Shown here: in pieces, positions 44,825 through 51,887 of the stretch
How positions within the stretch are numbered: position 1 is the first letter of the stretch
How the letters are laid out: each line of letters opens with the position of its first letter
NCBI GenBank assembly: GCA_031256035.1
Contig: JAIRRJ010000041.1
Span: 1 to 64,000 of the forward strand
Direction of reading: 5' to 3'
Source: Treponema sp.
GTDB taxonomy: Bacteria > Spirochaetota > Spirochaetia > Treponematales > Breznakiellaceae
DNA: 64,000 nt
Translations under genes and position numbers: made by a program
The notes under the pieces: generated by a model
What the model saw: only the letters and a program-made list of their open reading frames with translations
Database searches by the model: none
What the model was told of the DNA's origin: nothing

Positions 44825-45772
44825 CTATCTCATCAGTGATCGCGGATTTACCGTAACGCCGTTTTTATAAACTGTAAAATGTAGATGAGACCCGGTACTC
44901 AGGCCGGTGCTGCCGGCATCGCCGATGCGCTCTCCCGTGCCGACGTATGCGCCTGTTTTTACACGGATGACGCTCATGTGGCCGTAGAGGGTGCGGTAGC
45001 CGGAGTGGTGGCTTATTACGACATAATTCCCAAAGATGTGATCGTATCCTGTATTGCTGACACGGCCTGACATCGCCGCCCTGATGGGGGTACCGGTGGC
45101 TGCTCTGATGTCAATGCCGGAATGAAACTGCTGGTTGCTACCGAAAGGATTCCTTCTGTAACCGTAGGGTGAGGTTATTAAGCCGGATACCGGCCATATA
45201 AATAAATCGCCGTTAATTTCCTGCTTGTAAACCCAGTCAAGCCGCGCACCGGGGACAAATATGTCCGTTCCTTGTTTGATGTTATCCGTAAATAGTTCGT
45301 TTACGATTTGAATGGCTTTTGGATCGGATTTATATTTTTCGGCTATGGATGTTATGGTCTCGCCCTTATTTACAGTGTGAAAAACACCATCCTGATTGGG
45401 TATTTTTAGAATCTGGCCTATCTGCACAAGGCGTGTGTTTTTTACTTTGTTAGCTGAAATAATTGTATCATCATTAAGGCCGAATTTAACAGCGAGTCTA
45501 CTGATGTTTTCATTTTTTTGCATCACATGGGTATCGTATAATAACATGCGGGTTTTTGAAAAAGATTCGGGTTCAATCGCGACAGACTCAAGGTCTGCTC
45601 CCGCCAATCCAATATCAGCGGCGGAGATGACTGTTCCTGTAAAATTGCCCCCGCCGATACCGTACTGCGCCGGTGGTTTTTCCTGTTGATTTTTCCCGAA
45701 ATTTTGTTCTATAACGAAAGCCAGGCACAAGAGCATCGCAAGCCTGAAGATATTTCTGCCATTTCCCGACAT
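44825..45772 (-). CDS. LysM-M23 cell-wall endopeptidase
   Basis: This is a 315-residue protein. An N-terminal hydrophobic segment (IFRLAMLLCLAFVIE) exports or anchors it. Two LysM peptidoglycan-binding modules follow (about 78-122 and 130-174; HTVNKGETITSIAEKYKSD), then a Zn peptidase M23 domain (about 200-312) with the ligand motifs HSGIDI and HLHF and a YGHMSVI strand. The catalytic residues are intact, so it is probably an active D,L- or glycyl-endopeptidase of peptidoglycan turnover or cell separation, not an EnvC-like activator. It carries its own promoter in the 48-base gap after the DUF151 gene, with no Shine-Dalgarno sequence. Confidence 0.92.
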   Translation of the reverse strand: MSGNGRNIFRLAMLLCLAFVIEQNFGKNQQEKPPAQYGIGGGNFTGTVISAADIGLAGADLESVAIEPESFSKTRMLLYDTHVMQKNENISRLAVKFGLNDDTIISANKVKNTRLVQIGQILKIPNQDGVFHTVNKGETITSIAEKYKSDPKAIQIVNELFTDNIKQGTDIFVPGARLDWVYKQEINGDLFIWPVSGLITSPYGYRRNPFGSNQQFHSGIDIRAATGTPIRAAMSGRVSNTGYDHIFGNYVVISHHSGYRTLYGHMSVIRVKTGAYVGTGERIGDAGSTGLSTGSHLHFTVYKNGVTVNPRSLMR

Positions 45773-45778
45773 AATGTT

Positions 45779-45807
45779 ATTATACAGTATTTTTTCCGTG
45801 GAAGCAA
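45779..45807 (-). promoter_or_regulatory. Promoter of the LysM-M23 gene (leaderless geometry)
   Basis: On the minus strand TTGCTT (45802-45807), a 17-bp spacer and a perfect TATAAT (45779-45784) end six bases before the ATG at 45772. The predicted start is at the start codon and no ribosome-binding site is present. Confidence 0.6.
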
Positions 45808-45820
45808 GAAGAGACAGAAA

Positions 45821-46387
45821 TTACCTGTTTTCGTTTTCCAGCATTTTCAACATATCCCGAATTTGCGCGGCTTGCTCATATTCTTCGTTAATGACGGCGC
45901 GATCCAATTGTTCCATTAAAGACCCGTATTTGTCGGCAGCTTCCGGGCTTTCCTCAGGAGTGTCAATAAAGTAATCTATCGGGATGCCCGCCTGATCAAT
46001 AACTGAGGAAGCGACAAGGATGGGGCAGCGTTTCCTGGCTGCCAGCGCGAAAGCGTCTGATGGGCGGCTGTCAAGGACAAGCGGTTTCTCATTGAAATAT
46101 TCGCCGCCGGTAATGATAAGGCGCGCACGGAATGTATCATCTTTTAATTCATGCACTTCGACTCTTTTAATCAGGAGGTTTACCTGTTCCAACATGTTGA
46201 GAAACAGATCGTGGGTCAAAGGGCGCGGCAGTTTCATCCCCTCCTGGGCAATCAGAATGGACTGCATTTCCAGTGTGCCGATGAAAATAGGCACCGCAAT
46301 TTCCATATTTCTGGGTTTTAGCAATATTGCATTGCCATGCCCGGTTTTGACCATAGACCAGATTTCGCTGACAAACATATCCTGCAT
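45821..46387 (-). CDS. Bifunctional-nuclease-family (DUF151) protein with UVR motif
   Basis: This protein has 188 residues from the ATG at 46387 (MQDMFVSEIWSMVKTG), which has GAGG about nine bases upstream; the frame is open further back into the polyprenyl synthetase gene. The DUF151 domain (about 8-130) shows VPIFIGTLEMQSI, PRPLTHDLF and VLDSRPSDAFALAARKRCPI. A UVR-type helix follows at the C-terminus (LMEQLDRAVINEEYEQAAQIRDML). The family is named from a plant nuclease, but the bacterial role is uncertain; the UVR motif suggests contact with UvrC-, Clp- or McsA-type partners. It is the second gene of a two-gene unit with the prenyl synthetase. Confidence 0.85.
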   Translation of the reverse strand: MQDMFVSEIWSMVKTGHGNAILLKPRNMEIAVPIFIGTLEMQSILIAQEGMKLPRPLTHDLFLNMLEQVNLLIKRVEVHELKDDTFRARLIITGGEYFNEKPLVLDSRPSDAFALAARKRCPILVASSVIDQAGIPIDYFIDTPEESPEAADKYGSLMEQLDRAVINEEYEQAAQIRDMLKMLENENR

Positions 46388-46397
46388 CTGTTGATCC

Positions 46398-47438
46398 TCA
46401 ACGGATAAGATTGACAAGACCCGCAAGCAGATTGCGGCTTTTTTCATCTGCATTGGCGCCGTAGAGTTCGGGAGTCTTGAAAACCGTATGCGCATTTTTT
46501 AGAAAGCCAAGCCCCTTTTCTTCGGCTTCTTTTATCACGCCAGCATCATTAAGATGCTTGATAAAGTCTTCCACCTCGGTAATGGTGGCGCTGCTTTCTC
46601 TGGCATCATCAAAACATTTAAAAATCAGGTCTCGTTTATCAGGATGCTTGTTCATAAAAAGTAAAACGGGGAGGCTTTTTTTTCCTTCAACTACATCATC
46701 GCCGCGCATTTTGCCGGGAATACCGGTTGTCAGATTTTTTACATCATCAAGTATTTGAAAACCAATTCCGAGTCTTTCCGCCGCTTCGCCAAGTTTATGC
46801 ATCGTCTCATTTGAAGCGCCGGCGGTGTACGCGCCAAGCTCCGCTGCAAAACGGGCAAGGCTGCCGGTTTTCAAACCGCACATAACATAATAGTCATCGA
46901 TAGCCGGAACAAAAGTAACTTCACGATGCCACGCAATATCCATCGACTGCCCCAAATGAAGCCTTCGCAGACAATCCGCCCAAAGCCGGTATATGCGGCT
47001 TTTCTTTTCTTCTGCACACTGTTCGATGCAGCATGACGCAAGAAAATAAAAAAATGCCCCTGAGTTAATGGCTGTGTCAACGCCGTAAAGAATGTGAACT
47101 GCCGGTTTGCCGCGCCGTTCATCTGACTCGTCTTCAATGTCATCGTGAATTAAACTTCCGGTGTGGCAGAATTCAACCAGAGGAGAGAGGGGAAGGGCGG
47201 CTTCGCCTCCTCCAAGACTTTCGCAGACAAGATTCATCAGGAGGGGCCGCCAGCGTTTCCCTCCGCGTGAAAGCATATTCCTCCCCGGTGCAAGAATGTC
47301 TTTGAGTGACTCAGGTTTTATTTTTTTTTCCAGACCGGGACACACATACCCCACCCAAGCGGGAGCCGGAGTATCAGGCAGCCATTTTCCAAGCGCACCT
47401 TCAATCTTTTTAATTCGTTGTGTATACTCTTGATCCAT
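46398..47438 (-). CDS. Polyprenyl diphosphate synthase
   Basis: This 346-residue trans-prenyltransferase adds isopentenyl diphosphate units to an allylic diphosphate. The first Asp-rich motif is in SLIHDDIEDESDERRGKP and the second in GIGFQILDDVKNLT. It has the size and motif spacing of an octaprenyl/heptaprenyl-type enzyme, but the chain length is not readable from the sequence. I use the ATG at 47438 (MDQEYTQRIKK): a TATAAT ends five bases before it and there is no Shine-Dalgarno sequence. It is divergent from rlmE and overlaps nothing upstream. Confidence 0.93.
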   Translation of the reverse strand: MDQEYTQRIKKIEGALGKWLPDTPAPAWVGYVCPGLEKKIKPESLKDILAPGRNMLSRGGKRWRPLLMNLVCESLGGGEAALPLSPLVEFCHTGSLIHDDIEDESDERRGKPAVHILYGVDTAINSGAFFYFLASCCIEQCAEEKKSRIYRLWADCLRRLHLGQSMDIAWHREVTFVPAIDDYYVMCGLKTGSLARFAAELGAYTAGASNETMHKLGEAAERLGIGFQILDDVKNLTTGIPGKMRGDDVVEGKKSLPVLLFMNKHPDKRDLIFKCFDDARESSATITEVEDFIKHLNDAGVIKEAEEKGLGFLKNAHTVFKTPELYGANADEKSRNLLAGLVNLIR

Positions 47439-47443
47439 AAGCA

Positions 47444-47449
47444 ATTATA
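47444..47449 (-). promoter_or_regulatory. -10 element of the prenyl synthase gene (leaderless geometry)
   Basis: A perfect TATAAT on the minus strand is separated from the ATG at 47438 by five bases (TGCTT). The -35 region at 17 bp is weak (TGTTTT, 47467-47472). Confidence 0.5.
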
Positions 47450-47480
47450 TCATAAATAGAATCAGAAAAACAGGAGCAAA

Positions 47481-48116
47481 ATGGCGGATTACAAAAAGCC
47501 GGATTATTGGCAGCAAAAAGCGCGCAAGGAGGGGTATCCCGCCCGTTCCGTGTACAAGCTGATGGAGATCGATGAAAAGTTTAGTCTTTTCAAAACCTCT
47601 CCCATCCGCGTGCTTGATCTCGGCGCTGCTCCCGGAAGTTGGAGTCTTTATTTACTGCGCCTTATGCAGCGAAGTAAAACGGCGGGAAACAGTTTCCTTG
47701 CTGCCGCCGACCTTTCCCCCCTTTCCCGCGAATACGACAAGGGGCTTTTTGACAGCGGAAATTTTTTCTTTATTCAGGGCGACATTACCGGTGTGGCAGT
47801 ACGCGAAACTCTTTTTGCAAAAGGACCCTATTCAACGATAATCAGCGATGCCGCTCCTGCTACCACAGGCAATCACACAGTAGACGCCGCCCGTTCACTG
47901 GAACTTGCCGAGACGGTATTTTTTTACGCTGAAAACGCCCTCGCTCCCGGCGGCAATCTTGCGCTAAAAGTTTTTCAGGGCGGCGACAGCGCAACTCTGC
48001 TTAAAAGGATGAAAACGCTTTTTGGAACAGCAAAAAGTTTTAAACCTCAGTCGTGCCGCGGCGAATCGGTAGAAACATATTTTGTGGGATTGGGGAAAGA
48101 GTATAATGTCAAATAA
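47481..48116 (+). CDS. rlmE: RlmE/FtsJ-type 2'-O-ribose rRNA methyltransferase
   Basis: This 211-residue SAM-dependent enzyme methylates U2552 of 23S rRNA in characterised members. The substrate-facing ARKEGYPARSVYKLMEIDEKF, the SAM-binding VLDLGAAPGSWSLYLL and the catalytic Asp/Lys region SDAAPATTGNHTVDAARS with ALKVFQGG are all seen, matching the K-D-K-E tetrad pattern. AGGAGC precedes the ATG. It overlaps the next kinase gene by 11 bases, so the kinase is probably cotranscribed. The prenyl synthase gene lies divergently 42 bases away. Confidence 0.95.
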   Translation: MADYKKPDYWQQKARKEGYPARSVYKLMEIDEKFSLFKTSPIRVLDLGAAPGSWSLYLLRLMQRSKTAGNSFLAAADLSPLSREYDKGLFDSGNFFFIQGDITGVAVRETLFAKGPYSTIISDAAPATTGNHTVDAARSLELAETVFFYAENALAPGGNLALKVFQGGDSATLLKRMKTLFGTAKSFKPQSCRGESVETYFVGLGKEYNVK

Positions 48117-50877
48117 TATGGCAAACAAACCACGGGTAATGAATAAGTTTATCCTCTTTTCCGCAGTCCTTTTTTTGGTAATTCTCGCAGCGGGAAGCGT
48201 GGCTTTTATTTTTTCCATGCGGCAGATTATCAGAACAAGCAAGGGCAATGAGCTGTCGCAAATACTGGAAATTGAGCGCATAAGGCTGGAAACCTCGGTA
48301 AACGCGGAAATTGCCATTGTGCTTAAATTGGCGGATTCACCTTTGATTCAACGGTATTTTTTAAGCCCCGCCGATCGCGAACTGGAAAAACTAGCTTTTG
48401 ATGAGATGGCATCTTACCGCCGCGCTTTTTCCGAGCTGGTGATCTTCTGGGTAAACGATATTGACCGGATATTCTATTCGGATGATAACGATCCCTATTG
48501 GGTTGACTCCGATGATCCGGTCAATTACTGGTACAACATGACCCTATACGAAACTGAAGTTTATAACTTTAACATTAATTACAACCCCGAAATGAAACAA
48601 ATAAAACTCTGGATCAACGCGCCGGTATATGACAGCAATTCCCGGCCCATTGGAATGGTGGGAACCGGCATCGAATTAACAACATTTGTAAATTTAATTT
48701 TTCCGAACATCAGGGAAAGGGTAGATATTTACTTTTTTAACACCCTTGGAGAAATTACCGGTACAAAAAATATCGATTTGATTTCTGAAAAAAAGAACAT
48801 TGAAGAAGAGTTAGGCGACATCGGAGCAGGTATTTTCGCCCGGGCAAAGAATTTGAAATCCGGCGAAACTCAAACCTTTGATGTGCCGAATGGGAAAATA
48901 GCCATAGGAACTGTCCCTGCGCTGGAATGGTACACGGTAGCGTTTTTCCCCGACAGTATAAACGACTACAACACCCCTATGACCGTGTTGTTCTTTGTGA
49001 TGATTACCGTAATGGCATTGATCATTCTCATATTCAATTTGTTTATTTCAGGCTTTCTCAAATCCCTAAATAAAACGATGGAGTCTCTTGAAGTCGCGTC
49101 AAAAGCCAAGAGCATTTTCCTTGCGAATATGAGCCATGAAATCCGCACCCCCATGAACGCCATAATCGGCATGGCGGAATTGCAGCTGCGGGGCAGCCTT
49201 TCCGGTGAAACCCGCAGTTACGCGCAAGACATCAGACACGCGGGGAACAATCTTCTGTCCATCATCAACGACATTCTTGATTTTACCAAAATTGAAGCGG
49301 GCAAGCTGGAAATCGTTCCCGTTAAATACAGGCTTTCATCGCTTATCAATGACACCGCCAACATTATCCGCATAAGATTGGGAGAAAAACCTATCCGGTT
49401 TAGTACAAACATTGACGAAAACATTTCCAACAATCTTATTGGAGACGAAGTGCGACTGCGGCAAATACTCCTTAACCTATTGTCCAACGCGGTCAAGTAC
49501 ACGGAGGAAGGAACGATACAATTAACCGTTGACCTTGAGGAATTATCCACCGAAGACCACACGCAGATGTTAATTCGTTTTGCTGTTACCGACACCGGTA
49601 TCGGTATTAAACCTGAAGATCAGGAAAAGCTTTTCAAAGATTTTGTTCAGTTGGAAGCAAAAAAGAATCTAGGAATTGAGGGCACCGGGCTGGGACTTGC
49701 AATCACGAGGCGGCTGTGCCTGCTCATGGGCGGAGACATCAGCGTGAAAAGCGAGTACGGCAAAGGCAGTACATTTACCGTCATCATTCCGCAGGTGATT
49801 GATTCGCCCGGGCAGTTTACTCAAGCAGAACCGGAACTCTCAACAAGCCCGGCGGGCATTGGCTCAGAGAGCCGCGTTTCCAGAGTGCAGCAAGGTGCAG
49901 TCTGGTACACCTTCCCCAATGCGCGGCTCTTGGTAGTGGATGATATTGCCTTGAACCTCAAAGTTGCAAAAGGACTCCTCGCTCCCTATCAGGCAAAAAT
50001 TGACACCTGTTCAAGCGGGCTGGAAGCAATAGAAAAAGTAAAGCGTGGGCTCTCAACGAGAGCAAATTACGACATTATCTTTATGGATCACATGATGCCG
50101 GGAATGGACGGCGTTGAAACAGCCGCCGCATTGCGTAAAATTGAAGGGTATGCCCATACGCCCATTATTGCATTGACAGCTAACGCCATGAGGGGGCAGA
50201 GAGAATTCTATTTGGAACAGGGTTTTAACGATTTTCTTTCAAAACCGGTGGACCCAAAATTACTGGATGAGATACTCAGAGAACAGTTAGCGGTTAGCAA
50301 TGAGCAGTTTGTAATGAGTAATGAGCAGATGACAAAGAGCAGTGAACAGAGTACATCTGCTGCTTGTGCCTATTCCCCACTCGCCGCAGAAATTGAAGAA
50401 CAGCGGATTGATCTGCTGAACCACTTCCGCGAGTCTTTTGAAAGCGGCCGTGTAATTGATAACGGTCAACAAGTTGATCACGATTATTTTGCCAGATTTA
50501 CCGCGCTCATTGAATCGATGGACACAGGCGCGGATGTTAGTTTGCAGGAACAGGCGGCTCTTTTGGCGGAAGCCGGACGTCAGGAGGACGCGCACACTAT
50601 ACGGGAAAAACTTGGCGCTTTCTGTGAAATGCTTTGCAAAAAGAGCGACGGCAGCCATACCACGATGAGTGAAGTTTTGGGAGAAGTCCTTCCCCGTCTT
50701 AAAAAAGCGCTATTGAAAGGAGAAAACAATGCGGCTGGAAAGATATTGGCGGAGCTGGGTAGTGTTCAGCTCACTCCATCTGAACGAAAATTGTATCTTC
50801 TGCTCTATGGCATGGTGTTTAATGATGATACTGAAAAAGCTCTTGGCGCGTTACAATTATGGGATGCCCTAATATAA
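48106..50877 (+). CDS. Membrane hybrid histidine kinase: Cache-type sensor, HisKA-HATPase-REC
   Basis: This is an about 923-residue kinase from the ATG at 48106, which follows GGGGAAAG and overlaps the end of rlmE. Membrane helices lie at about 15-38 and 292-316, with an extracytoplasmic Cache-like domain between them (motif YWVDSDDPVNYWYNMT). HisKA has its His near 344 (MSHEIRTPMNAIIG), the HATPase has DTGIGI and GTGLGLAI, and the receiver has Asp near 661 (FMDHMMPGMDG). The C-terminal 200 residues begin with a Ser/Asn/Glu/Gln heptad repeat and end in helices without a recognisable HPt His. It is a paralogue of the kinase at 8056-10851. A LuxR-type regulator follows and is the likely partner. 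Confidence 0.9.
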   Translation: MSNNMANKPRVMNKFILFSAVLFLVILAAGSVAFIFSMRQIIRTSKGNELSQILEIERIRLETSVNAEIAIVLKLADSPLIQRYFLSPADRELEKLAFDEMASYRRAFSELVIFWVNDIDRIFYSDDNDPYWVDSDDPVNYWYNMTLYETEVYNFNINYNPEMKQIKLWINAPVYDSNSRPIGMVGTGIELTTFVNLIFPNIRERVDIYFFNTLGEITGTKNIDLISEKKNIEEELGDIGAGIFARAKNLKSGETQTFDVPNGKIAIGTVPALEWYTVAFFPDSINDYNTPMTVLFFVMITVMALIILIFNLFISGFLKSLNKTMESLEVASKAKSIFLANMSHEIRTPMNAIIGMAELQLRGSLSGETRSYAQDIRHAGNNLLSIINDILDFTKIEAGKLEIVPVKYRLSSLINDTANIIRIRLGEKPIRFSTNIDENISNNLIGDEVRLRQILLNLLSNAVKYTEEGTIQLTVDLEELSTEDHTQMLIRFAVTDTGIGIKPEDQEKLFKDFVQLEAKKNLGIEGTGLGLAITRRLCLLMGGDISVKSEYGKGSTFTVIIPQVIDSPGQFTQAEPELSTSPAGIGSESRVSRVQQGAVWYTFPNARLLVVDDIALNLKVAKGLLAPYQAKIDTCSSGLEAIEKVKRGLSTRANYDIIFMDHMMPGMDGVETAAALRKIEGYAHTPIIALTANAMRGQREFYLEQGFNDFLSKPVDPKLLDEILREQLAVSNEQFVMSNEQMTKSSEQSTSAACAYSPLAAEIEEQRIDLLNHFRESFESGRVIDNGQQVDHDYFARFTALIESMDTGADVSLQEQAALLAEAGRQEDAHTIREKLGAFCEMLCKKSDGSHTTMSEVLGEVLPRLKKALLKGENNAAGKILAELGSVQLTPSERKLYLLLYGMVFNDDTEKALGALQLWDALI
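50287..50349 (+). repeat. Three 21-bp tandem repeats inside the kinase gene
   Basis: Three consecutive degenerate 21-base units encode LAVSNEQ, FVMSNEQ and MTKSSEQ in the linker after the receiver domain. Unit length is exactly seven codons, so copy-number change would keep the frame. The sequence type (AATGAGCAG and AATGAGTAATGAG) looks unlike the surrounding code and resembles small dispersed repeats that invade linkers. Confidence 0.75.
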
Positions 50878-51002
50878 GCACAGCGTCAAGCTGTGTCGTT
50901 TGATAAAAGCAGTACGGCAAGAGCCCCAATGATTGCCGCTGTTACAATGAATGTAAGCATGCTTTAGTATGCGTAGGGGCGATGAGGAATGAGGAGTTAA
51001 CA

Positions 51003-51611
51003 ATGATTAAAATTCTTATCGTGGAAGATCAGACCATGCTGAGGGAAGCGCTTGAACATCTCATCTCGGAACAAGATGACATGGAAGTGGCGGGGACAAC
51101 GGATGATGCCGCTCGTGCGCCGGAACTCTGCCGCAGTTTACAGCCGGATTTGGTTTTAATGGATGTGGTAACGGCAAACAATTCCAACGGCATAAGCTTT
51201 GCCGCGAAGATACGCGAAGAGTTGCCAACCATCAAAATAGTGTTAATGACATCATTCCAGGATATTACATTTATTGACGAGGCGCGGAAAGCCAAAATAC
51301 ACAGTTTTATGGTCAAAAATACGGGAAACGAACATTTGTTTTATGTGATACGCAGTACCATGAAAGGAATCGGCATCTATCCCGGTCCTGCGGATATTTC
51401 TCCGTTTGCCGCTCAATTTTCGGAAAAAGAGATCGCCGTAATACGTCTGGTATGCCGGGGCATGGCGCGGGATGATGTCGTCAAAGAGCTGGCTATGTCT
51501 GAATCAGCGATCAAACAGCTAATAGCATCGATACTGGAGAAATCAGGATTTGACAATATTGCGCAATTCGCCATATACGCCGCAGGCAAAGGCTTAATTG
51601 TGTCAATGTAG
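51003..51611 (+). CDS. NarL/FixJ-type response regulator with LuxR helix-turn-helix
   Basis: This regulator has 202 residues from the ATG at 51003, which follows GAGGAG. The receiver domain has acidic residues in VEDQ, phospho-acceptor Asp near 54 in LVLMDVVTANNS and Lys near 105 in FMVKNTGN. The C-terminal helix-turn-helix is LuxR-like (about 138-195; FSEKEIAVIRLVCRGMARDD, AMSESAIKQLIASILEKSGF). It should be a DNA-binding transcription factor controlled by a kinase, most simply the hybrid kinase 125 bases upstream. It is the only clear DNA-binding transcription regulator in the whole window. Its targets are unknown. Confidence 0.92.
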   Translation: MIKILIVEDQTMLREALEHLISEQDDMEVAGTTDDAARAPELCRSLQPDLVLMDVVTANNSNGISFAAKIREELPTIKIVLMTSFQDITFIDEARKAKIHSFMVKNTGNEHLFYVIRSTMKGIGIYPGPADISPFAAQFSEKEIAVIRLVCRGMARDDVVKELAMSESAIKQLIASILEKSGFDNIAQFAIYAAGKGLIVSM

Positions 51612-51616
51612 CCAGC

Positions 51617-51700
51617 CAATAATGGCAAAAGTACCAAATAAATTGGCATTAATGCCAAAAAAAATAGTATTAATGCCAGAAAATATGGCCATCCGGCCAT
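51617..51700. repeat. About four degenerate 21-bp tandem units after the regulator gene
   Basis: Units of 21 bases at 51617, 51638, 51659 and 51680 share the pattern AA-TAnTGGCATTAATGCCA in varying degree, and the second contains the perfect palindrome TTGGCATTAATGCCAA (51643-51658). The first three align well, the fourth weakly. On the minus strand they read as a hydrophobic heptad repeat without a ribosome-binding site. The rest of 51701-51849 is non-coding, with a CGAACC/GGTTCG hairpin near 51790 and a T-run near 51838. Confidence 0.6.
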
Positions 51701-51849
51701 GCCGTTTTTCTTGACTATTAATGGAATAATTCCAAAATTAGAGTAATGAAGAAGCTCACGCATCGCATCGAAGGTACGCGAACGCTCGAACCAAAGGTTC
51801 GCAGGTGCGGAGGAATGGGCAATGGCGCCTGACGCTGTTTTTTTTAACA

Positions 51850-51878
51850 CTGAAAATCTTCTCACTTTGCACCATAAT
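51850..51878 (+). promoter_or_regulatory. Promoter of the first InlB-type lipoprotein (leaderless geometry)
   Basis: CTGAAA (51850-51855), a 17-bp spacer and CATAAT (51873-51878) lie nine bases before the ATG at 51888. The region is conserved with the promoter of the second InlB-type gene (shared CTTCTCACTTTG in the spacer and TCAACAATGAGC-type start). No Shine-Dalgarno sequence is present. Confidence 0.5.
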
Positions 51879-51887
51879 ATATCAACA

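Noticed and set aside
51617-51700. CRISPR array
   Set aside because: Units are 21 bp, degenerate and contiguous, with no spacers and no cas genes nearby.
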